From the NCBI GenBank assembly GCA_003313425.1, contig NHZP01000004.1:1488001-1552000 (forward strand): a stretch of DNA of 64,000 nucleotides, in the 5' to 3' direction. The DNA is from Pseudopyrenochaeta lycopersici. Its lineage: Eukaryota > Ascomycota > Dothideomycetes > Pleosporales > Pseudopyrenochaetaceae. The first letter of the stretch is position 1, and every line of letters begins with the position of its first letter. Both the position numbers and the translations under genes were made by a program. Shown piece after piece: positions 57,214-64,000 of the stretch. Under the pieces are notes generated by a model. That model ran no database searches, was not told the origin of the DNA, and was given only the letters and a program-made list of their open reading frames with translations.

Positions 57214-57891
57214 ATGGGCTCGTCAGCTTCGAAAGGTGCCAGAACTGCTGGCTCGGCTGTGCGTAAATACCCCACCAGGCCCCCTCCAACTACTTCACGC
57301 CCATCCGTGGCTTCCGCGCCCAAGGCAGCAAACATTGCTGCTACTGCCCCAGGTCCGACCGTACATCCGGCAACGCAGGCCACTGAGACAAGAACTGAAG
57401 GTGTGTATGAGTCTAGGATATTGGTATAGTATTCGGGCTAATGGCTTGGGTGACTAGCAATTGAACAAGATGCACGAGATCCCGCCTTCGCATCCCGACT
57501 GAGTAGTCTCGGTGCTGTACAACCCAACCCCCACTACTCGCCTACCTCGACCTCACAATTTGATCCTCAACGGCGGGACGACTCACACCTACTCCCTGAC
57601 ATGATGCAAGCTCCCCCTGCCTCCGCTTTTCCTGACCCGCGCAACAATCCGGTCTTAAGGGTGCTCGAGGCAAGGCAACGAATTGCAGATGAAGCTGAAA
57701 TTGACATGAGGGATGTAGGAAGAAGGGGATTTACTGGTCGGAAATATGCTGATGCTGGGTTAATACAATTGGCACTTATGCGACAGGCCAGAGGGGAGCC
57801 AGACAGTAGGATTGAAGAGGCCCTTGGAATCAGGAAAGGAAGATTAAGTGTCCTTGGGAAAAGAATGGTGAGTAGTGTACAAATGGAATAG
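57214..57891 (+). CDS. Predicted N-myristoylated helix-turn-helix protein
   Basis: Two exons (57214-57400, 57458-57891; intron GTGTGT..CTAG) give 206 aa. The start was chosen at MGSSASKGARTAGSAVRKYP because Gly2 and Ser6 form an N-myristoylation signal, which upstream non-ATG extensions would hide. The first half is Pro/Ser/Thr-rich. The second half contains VLRVLEARQRIADEAEIDMR, GRRGFTGRKYADAGLIQLAL and the helix-turn-helix-like RIEEALGIRKGRLSVLGKRM. It resembles an uncharacterised fungal family with a MG...RKYPTR start and a C-terminal helix-turn-helix that I believe may associate with membranes; function unknown. Confidence 0.7.
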
Positions 57892-58144
57892 AGAAATTGA
57901 ACCGTCCACGGCAAACCTCACGGTCAGACATCGAGAAGGCATATTCGACAATATCAAACTCCTCAGAGTCGCGATCGCTTCGAAGTACGAACGGGTACGT
58001 ACATACACAAAACACTAAAATCGAAGGACATCATGTCATGTCAAGTCCAAATCCCCCAACCGATGCTATGCGAGGTCTTTGCCTCTACCCAAGTCGTTAC
58101 CAGTACGCCGAACCAACTCCAAATATGCAGAACAACCACAACAA

Positions 58145-58730
58145 CTACGCATCATAATCTGCCATCTCATGGATGAAATTGTTCAGCGCCATCAGAGCTT
58201 CCTTGAGGCATTCCTGGTTAACCTCGAGTCCATCCCTCGACATCTCATCGTAACCGATCCTGACGAGCCCATCCATCCTCGATCGATTCCGAGGCCACTT
58301 TCTGGCGACCTCCCATCGTTTCCTGGTCTTTGTGAAAGGAGGACATGAGTCGGCGATTTCTCTGCTTTCGCGTAGAACAGTCAGGGCGTTGAGGACATTG
58401 AGGAATATGCTGGAAAGGGCTGTTAGTGATGCGATTCAGATATAGTAAGATGGGCTTGGCATACCCTTGTGTGAGCTGCACATCATGGTCCCAGTGGTAG
58501 GCAACGCTGCTGAAGCTGTTTCCCTGTGCGACAACATCGAGGAACACGAAGAGGCTTTCTTCGACGCTGATGTCGGAGCTGATTTGGGATTGGACGTGGG
58601 CAACGATCCAATCCGAGAGCTCGCAGAAGGACTTCTGATCCATGTGGGCGAAGTCATGAAAGCGCTCAGGAATGGTGAACAGTAGCGACATTGCTCGTCT
58701 CGCACCAGGCGAGCCCTCTAAGGAGTCCAT
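58145..58730 (-). CDS. Harbinger (HARBI1)-derived helix-turn-helix protein lacking the nuclease
   Basis: Two exons (58465-58730, 58145-58409; intron 58410-58464, GTATGC..CCAG) give 176 aa. Residues about 22-90 (RFHDFAHMDQKSFCELSDWI, ISVEESLFVFLDVVAQGNSF, then IFLNVLNALTVL) follow the N-terminal pattern of PIF/Harbinger transposases: a first Phe-rich helix, the ISVEEQLAIFLY.VGQG.S block and the S.YF..VL.AL helix. In a transposase a DDE nuclease domain would follow; here only about 85 residues remain, closing KEALMALNNFIHEMADYDA. It is either a domesticated DNA-binding protein or a 3'-truncated copy. The intact splice signals and frame argue for a gene rather than debris. The family call is by pattern only. 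Confidence 0.55.
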
Positions 58731-59665
58731 GTCGAGATGTGCGATGGGTTTGATTGAGTTTTGATATATTGGAGTGGTCGTTGTCTGAAAGCGGAGTCCG
58801 ACGTCAGGTGAGACACACCTGGTACCGGCTCGGAAGAATAGTCGCGGAGTCTAAAGTTCCCTTTTAAACAAAGCGGTCAATTCGAATCTTGACGAAATCA
58901 CATTGGAAGGCGATAATACTGGTGTAGATCTGATGTTGCATACGAGGTAGAGTGAAGTCTGCCGCACTTCGCAGTGCTGAAGGGCAAGTGAAGCGCACGT
59001 TACGTGGGGCCGCTCCGTTTGCGAAAAGCATGTGAAAGTTGGCACGGGCCATCGCTCATGACATCAGCATCACGGCCAATCGGACGGCTTTCCAACCCAA
59101 ATCAGACGCGATGGCGCTATTTAGGCGTTGTTTGGGTATGGTACGCCTCCTCTCTCGCTGCATCGGGTGCCGATGTTTGGGAATCTGGGCTTGGGAAGGC
59201 CCATGGTTCCTGTTGTTGGTTGTGGCTGGTCGAGATGATGGGTGGGAGAATTGCGCGTGGTGGCTAGTGCTTTGCGGCCCCGACGACTGGAAGTAGAAGG
59301 TGGGCAGAAGCTGTCGCGGGTATTCCGAAATGTATGAGATGGTGGATCTGTTTCACAGCACCTCTGAATCTATGTTTTGATGGAGTTGAAGACCTGAAAT
59401 TGGATCGCTTCGTCGAAGGACACACAAAAGGTGGTCCACGATTGCCAAGCCTGAAGGACGCCCACCTGGCGGAATTCCACCACCTCGCATGACTCTGCTT
59501 CCTCTGCTTGAGATGGCGCTGAGTAAGACAATTTTTACACGGCGTAAATAGGCAGCTATTCAATACTAGAGCAGTCCAACGATTTTCCATCCTGTCTACC
59601 TGACGTTGTCTTGATTTCAGCTTGTTTCTCCCTGCTGGCCTGCCCCACTTCAATTCCACCCAGAG
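58731..59665. other. Intergenic between divergent genes
   Basis: No gene with support. The segment separates the Harbinger-derived gene (-) from the Zn(II)2Cys6 regulator (+) and probably holds both promoters. Confidence 0.4.
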
Positions 59666-60919
59666 ATGCTAGGCTATATTTCCTCGACCCGGAAAAAGAG
59701 TTGTTACGCGTGCGTCAAAGCCAAACGCCGTTGCGACCTCGGATACCCGTTTTGCAAGCGCTGCTTCGTCAAGGGCCTCGATTGCAAGTACCCAAACGCC
59801 CAGAAAGTTTCCGTCTCGGCTCGTGACGCTGAAGTCGTAATCCGTCAAAGCACGCCGGATTTTACCCTCCCTGCAGTAAGCGTCGGCGTAGATAGCAGTA
59901 GCGCAAATGAACTTTCTGCTCTCGCGATCGATGCGGCTATCGACGTAAACATCGACCCACTATTCCTACAGTGGTCTGGATCGTCGAGCGATTCCAGCCA
60001 CTCGAGCCCGGAAAACTTCTCCAGTAATGACTGTAGAAATGACTGTAGAAATGACTGGAGAAATGACTGGACACTGGAGGTGCAGGCTCTTAGGAGTCGC
60101 TCAAATGCAGCGCCACGCACATGTATAACACTTGCACCACAGTTGTGGGAGCCATCTGTGCTAAACGAGGGACAAGTGCTAGCTGTTGTTCGAGGATTGT
60201 GCGCGTTTGTCCCCGAACTGGCGTTCACGGGCGCGACCCAGTTCTTGCATCACAATTTATATGAGAAGCACCAGCCGCAAGCATACCAAGACAGTGTTGC
60301 TCTTTCGGCGCTGTACCTGACTAAAAACCCAAGAAATCAGAGCATTCTGGCAAACAGTATCAGCTCAAAGATCTTGGCGCTAACTGCCAGCTCAAGTAGT
60401 TGGACACTCGCTGAACACCTTGCGGCTGTCCAGGCCCTGATCATCTATCAGATCATTCGCCTCTTCGATCCTGATCTAAACCTGCAAGCCCAGGCCGAGA
60501 AGCACAACGCGCTGCTCGAAATTTGGTCCGCACACCTCATGAAACGCTTTTTCAACGAGCGCCAGTCATCTCAAGACGGCCACGAAAGCTGGGTCTTCAA
60601 TGAATCAGTACGCCGCACAATCATGATATCCGTGTTCGTGCGTTGCGGCTGGAGTTGTTTTACTCAGGGAGGGTGGGCAGACCAAGTCCCTGTCTTAATC
60701 AGACTACCATTTTCAAAGGACCTCAAGGCATGGCAGTGCGATTCTGACGATTGGAATAGAAGGACCATACCTTATATCACCGAAGAGGAGAACCTAATTT
60801 CATATGCTGATTTGAGTACTACATGGACACATGATACGGAGGTGGAGACGCTCGATCCGTTTGGCAAGCTGTTGCTGGCTGCGTGTCGAGGCGCGGATGA
60901 TCCACGGTTGTTGGAATGA
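59666..60919 (+). CDS. Zn(II)2Cys6 transcription factor
   Basis: Fungal-specific regulator of 417 aa, single exon. The binuclear zinc cluster lies at residues 13-40: CYACVKAKRRC then DLGYPFCKRCFVKGLDC, spacing C-x2-C-x6-C-x6-C-x2-C-x6-C, the standard pattern. A Ser-rich stretch follows, then a 12-bp tandem repeat coding NDCRNDCRNDWRNDW. The remaining 280 residues include FVPELAFTGATQFLHHNLYE, TLAEHLAAVQALIIYQIIRL and RRTIMISVFVRCGW, matching the short helical middle region found in small Zn(II)2Cys6 proteins. The stop falls at 60917. No target genes can be named; the divergent neighbour is a candidate only by position. Confidence 0.9.
   Translation: MLGYISSTRKKSCYACVKAKRRCDLGYPFCKRCFVKGLDCKYPNAQKVSVSARDAEVVIRQSTPDFTLPAVSVGVDSSSANELSALAIDAAIDVNIDPLFLQWSGSSSDSSHSSPENFSSNDCRNDCRNDWRNDWTLEVQALRSRSNAAPRTCITLAPQLWEPSVLNEGQVLAVVRGLCAFVPELAFTGATQFLHHNLYEKHQPQAYQDSVALSALYLTKNPRNQSILANSISSKILALTASSSSWTLAEHLAAVQALIIYQIIRLFDPDLNLQAQAEKHNALLEIWSAHLMKRFFNERQSSQDGHESWVFNESVRRTIMISVFVRCGWSCFTQGGWADQVPVLIRLPFSKDLKAWQCDSDDWNRRTIPYITEEENLISYADLSTTWTHDTEVETLDPFGKLLLAACRGADDPRLLE
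60026..60070 (+). repeat. 12-bp tandem repeat, 3.75 copies
   Basis: Units of AATGACTGTAGA at 60026 and 60038, then AATGACTGGAGA at 60050 and a partial at 60062. In frame they encode NDCR/NDWR in the transcription factor. Confidence 0.9.
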
Positions 60920-61493
60920 TGATGACGACTACAAATATTTGTTCAATACAATATCGAGGAAGATGAACGACGGAACTGGTATCCTTGACGCGTTGGAACC
61001 ATATCAAAATGTTTCACATGTCACGGACACAGAGCTGGATGTTACGAACGCGGTCGACAGCAGTGCTGGTGGTCACAATCCACCAGTGTGCCGCTAAGAG
61101 CGTTCACACGGACGTCAGAACTTGCCTCGCATGGTATTCTCTCCTGTTGACTACATGTCAAGGTTGAGATTTGTGGCTATAATACCAGTACTAGGCCTCA
61201 GGAAGCACGTGTTAAGGTCATCTCGCTTGATCATCTCGCTGCATTGTGTCCATTCGTCCGTGGCTTTGGTGTAACGAGATGTGGTCCTCACCGGAGGTAT
61301 CGCAGACTTTGGAAAGATCAGAGTGCCAGTTGGGTGGAGATGGTGCGAGAGGAAAACTGGCACAGAAAATCCCATGACATCTAACCTAGGGACGGATCAG
61401 AGCCATTCATGAATGTATATGCTCTTCCACGCCACATGGCTTCAGATCCAACGTAGCGACAGCAAAAAATTTGTGTGCAACCATGCCTCAAAA
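60920..61493. other. Intergenic between convergent genes
   Basis: The region holds the 3' flanks of the regulator (+) and the BTB gene (-). No gene seen. Confidence 0.5.
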
Positions 61494-62670
61494 CTAGCGC
61501 AGCAAATTATCCTTCATGACGATATTCCAAAAGTCAACGACAAACTCTCCGCCATTCTCCAATAAGCGAAGAAAGTCCTTGTGTTTTCCAAAAGTTGAAA
61601 CTTCGCAAGCAATATACTCCACAACCAGCGTTCGGAGCTCATCCATGGTCCCGTCCTCCTCTCTGTCTTTTCCCTGCTCATAGGCGTACTTGGCAAGCTC
61701 GACTATATCACCAACTCGCTGATGGTAGAGCTTAAATCCCAGGAGTGTCGAGTGGAGTTTATGGAGTGCGAGATTCTTGAGCGGATCCACCATGCGCATC
61801 CCCGCGAAAGTGTACAGCCGTGCATGGGCTAGGAACACTGAGGTAAAATCCTGTTGAGCTGTGGAATTGGTCTCAGGTACAAATTTCTTAACCATCGCTG
61901 CCTTGGGCTCGCCGTTAGGGATGTAGTTCCGGCTTTCAAACCTGGTCCGGAGAGTCGATCTAGTCTTCACTGTTGTTGTTGCACCTATTGACTTGTGTAA
62001 CTTCTTCTTATCTGCAACACGACCGCTATTCTTACTTTCACGTCTCATCCCTGAGAACCATTCTATAGGTTCTTCATATGGTACGTCCACTGGCGGTTCT
62101 TCATATGGTTCGTCCACTGGCGGTTCTTCATATGGTTCGTCCACTGGCGGTTCTTCATATGGTTCGTCCACTGGCGGTTCGTCGTCATAGTAGCGTTCAG
62201 GTTCAGGTACAGGTGGAGGTGGAGGTGGGGCTATCACGTCATCTACTGTCCATTGCTCCGCTGCTGATCTAGGTGATGTGAACTGGAACGGTGAAAGACT
62301 CGTTTTGATTTTCGCTGGACTTTGTACTTCACGGTCTTGAATAATACTCTCATCTTGCACCCATGGCGGCACTGTGTAATCACGGCGATATGCATACTCG
62401 AGATATCTGGCAAAATCCTCCGGCTCGATGTCCGCAATTTCGGCGGATCGTGTGTGCGACTCTATCATACCTCCGTCCACAAGTGCTCTGAAGGGTTCAG
62501 ATGTAGCAGCAATTACTTTGGAGTGTACGACGAATCTTTTCTTTCCATTGCCAACTCCGAATGTAAAGAGATCGGACTGAATAATACTGAGTAGTAGCCA
62601 TTAGGCGGTGTTCACAGGTAAAGGACTAGACGTACCTCTCAAAAGACTCGTCTTGTAGTGCTGCGGCCAT
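61494..62670 (-). CDS. BTB/POZ-domain protein with a Pro/Glu tandem repeat
   Basis: Two exons (62636-62670 and 61494-62586; intron 62587-62635, GTACGT..CTCAG) give 375 aa. The acceptor at 62587 is the one that keeps frame. The BTB fold starts MAAALQDESFESIIQSDLFT and contains KRFVVHSKVIAATSEPFRAL, the core V-H-S-x-V-x-x-x-S-x-x-F pattern, followed by GMIESHTRSAEIADIEPEDF and FARYLEYAYRRDY. The middle holds four copies of a nine-residue PPVDEPYEE unit. The end is helical (VFLAHARLYTFAGMRMVDPL, LALHKLHSTLLGF), the extension commonly seen after fungal BTB domains. Such proteins often recruit targets to Cul3 ubiquitin ligases; here that is only inferred. Confidence 0.85.
62068..62175 (-). repeat. 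27-bp tandem repeat, four copies, in the BTB gene
   Basis: Four near-identical 27-base units encode PPVDEPYEE in the BTB protein; the unit at 62068-62094 differs at one position (Asp-Val for Asp-Glu). A fifth partial unit follows at 62176. Confidence 0.95.
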
Positions 62671-63544
62671 CTTAACGACACTGTTCTAAATGAGACAACA
62701 GTCGTTCCAGTGTAGACTGATATACTAGCTCTATATCTGTAGTACTTTCGCACCTCACAATGTTAGACGAACTTACAGGGAGTGACGAAGTCGCACAGCA
62801 GTACGAAATACGCGTACTAGTTCTACTGGCTATTGAAGTTACACAGCTTTATCATTTTCGCGGTGGTGTGCACACCCGCGCCTGATACGCCAATCACACT
62901 GAACCACCTTGCGACTATGGAATGGCAACAAAGTGCGGGGTTGAACAGGGATGGTCTGCAAGGAGCATTGAGTTTCAATCTTGTCGAAAACATCGTCGGT
63001 AAACAAATATTTCGAAAGATCCTCTACTTCGCCAGCCATCAATCGTGATGTTGCGCGGTAGGAATAAGCGAGTCAGACGCGACGAAGGTAATTCCAACCG
63101 GGCATCCTTGCTTTCACTCGCAAAACAGGGTTCTCCACATGCGTCATGATGCTACAGCCACCTTAACCCCAGCAAGTTGATCGCGCGGGAAGTTGTACCA
63201 GGGCTTCCATGTATTTCGTAGAGTCGTTGGATGGGATGGAATCCTGAGCCGTGTACGCCATGACTCAATACGTCACTGATCCGTAGATCTGGTAGGTATA
63301 AGCTCCATATCTCACGATTCGCCTTCCAACTTCGCTGAGCTTGAACTTGTGCGAAAGCCATTGCATATACATTGTTGTCGATTCCTGTTTCCCGATAGTC
63401 CTGACTAAAGTTGTGAAAACGGCGCCCCCAATCTCATCCCGGCGTGCGCTCGCGGGCCTCGCTCTTGTCTCTGTGCTTTCTGCCGTCGAGAAACAACGCC
63501 AGAAGAAAGCACAAGACGCAGAGAAAGACTTTGTGATTGAAGAT
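62671..63544. other. Intergenic between divergent genes
   Basis: No supported gene. The frame of the last gene stays open for some 170 bases upstream of its ATG, so an extra 5' exon joined by splicing cannot be excluded. Confidence 0.4.
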
Positions 63545-64000
63545 ATGTCAGGTGAACTTCAGACCATCCCCGCTCGCCATGGCGTTGCGACGTTTGTACC
63601 GAGAGGCCGAACAATCAAGGTCATCAATACGTATGGAAAACAGGTAGTCAGCATGTGGGCTTTTAGTCTAGGTGCGCCGCCTGAAGAGGGAGACGACGAA
63701 GAGGAAGGAGAGGGGAATGAACTAGATGAAGAGGAGGTACAGAAGGAAGCTGAAGCGTTGAAGAAAGCTATCGAGGAGGACGGAGGTAAAGAGTTAGCAG
63801 CAACCAAGACCGATGAGGAGACGTCCAAAGAGGCAGAGGGTACTGGCAAAGAGTCACAGTCTACAAACAAGGAAGATGGCGAAACCAAGGAAGATTCTGA
63901 AGACCCACCTGAGCAAGCGCCTGATACCCCAGGGAACGAGAAAGCGACCGAGGACACAGCATCTGTGTCAAAGCAAACTTCCAAGCGTACTTGGGCGTCC
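63545..64000 (+). CDS. Urea-carboxylase-associated (DUF1989) family protein, 3' end missing
   Basis: The start is MSGELQTIPARHGVATFVPR, continuing RTIKVINTYGKQVVSMWAFS. The IPA+HG....V..G..I...N..G.Q..D.WAF pattern is that of the DUF1989 family, found beside urea carboxylase and related enzymes in bacteria and as single genes in fungi. An acidic/Lys-rich insert then runs from about residue 45 (PPEEGDDEEEGEGNELDEEE) to the window end at TWAS. Homologues I recall have a shorter low-complexity insert at this point. The ATG at 63545 is the natural start by motif position, although the frame is open upstream. Function in fungi is unclear. Confidence 0.7.
   Translation, partial: MSGELQTIPARHGVATFVPRGRTIKVINTYGKQVVSMWAFSLGAPPEEGDDEEEGEGNELDEEEVQKEAEALKKAIEEDGGKELAATKTDEETSKEAEGTGKESQSTNKEDGETKEDSEDPPEQAPDTPGNEKATEDTASVSKQTSKRTWAS

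Overview
The window is nuclear DNA of a filamentous ascomycete. Most genes carry one or more short introns (about 45-70 nt) with GT..AG ends and CTAAC/CTGAC-like branch sites, and the gene content is typically fungal: a Fab1/PIKfyve lipid kinase, a KMT6-type Polycomb methyltransferase, Nvj2, AIM11, AP180, a Zn(II)2Cys6 regulator and a GPI-anchored cell-surface protein. The SRPK-like kinase, the MARVEL-type membrane protein and the overall protein style suggest Dothideomycetes (Mycosphaerella-like), but that is an inference.

Layout. 1-1394: 3' part of PRP17/CDC40. 2871-3158: a 75-aa Ser/Tyr-rich protein behind a TATA box and long leader. 4044-4631 (-): MARVEL-like membrane protein. 5930-6285: decayed tail of a Tad1-type LINE. 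6683-8226: SRPK-like kinase whose catalytic-loop splice junction is damaged. 8685-9211: small Trp-rich protein. 9851-17044 (-): Fab1/PIKfyve, one uninterrupted 2397-codon exon, head to head with a TPP1/Est3-type telomere protein (17651-21365). 23498-25570: microsomal cytochrome P450; 26288-28108: MFS transporter. 28783-31064: secreted, Cys-rich, GPI-anchored protein with a NucA/NucB-like DNase core. 31157-32899 (-): mitochondrial membrane protein, divergent from a Nop6-like RRM protein (33066-34492). 35307-35834: molybdopterin synthase large subunit. 36950-37492 (-): AIM11. 38903-39673: Thr-rich secreted protein. 40783-43767: Nvj2. 43913-45225 (-): unknown. 45860-46487 (-): NudC-like. 46877-49156: AP180 clathrin adaptor. 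50483-53899: KMT6/EZH2. 54362-54768 (-): HYPK-like. 55358-56986: class II DAHP synthase with a GC-AG intron. 57214-57891: predicted N-myristoylated helix-turn-helix protein. 58145-58730 (-): Harbinger-derived DNA-binding fragment. 59666-60919: Zn(II)2Cys6 regulator. 61494-62670 (-): BTB/POZ protein with a 27-bp tandem repeat. 63545-end: urea-carboxylase-associated (DUF1989) family protein, cut by the window end.

Most genes are unrelated housekeeping neighbours rather than one pathway. The most unusual item is the surface-anchored Cys-rich/NucB-like fusion. No biosynthetic backbone enzyme, CRISPR array, rRNA or convincing tRNA was seen. Splice sites are predicted by eye from reading frame, donor/acceptor consensus and protein-family continuity; no transcript data were available.
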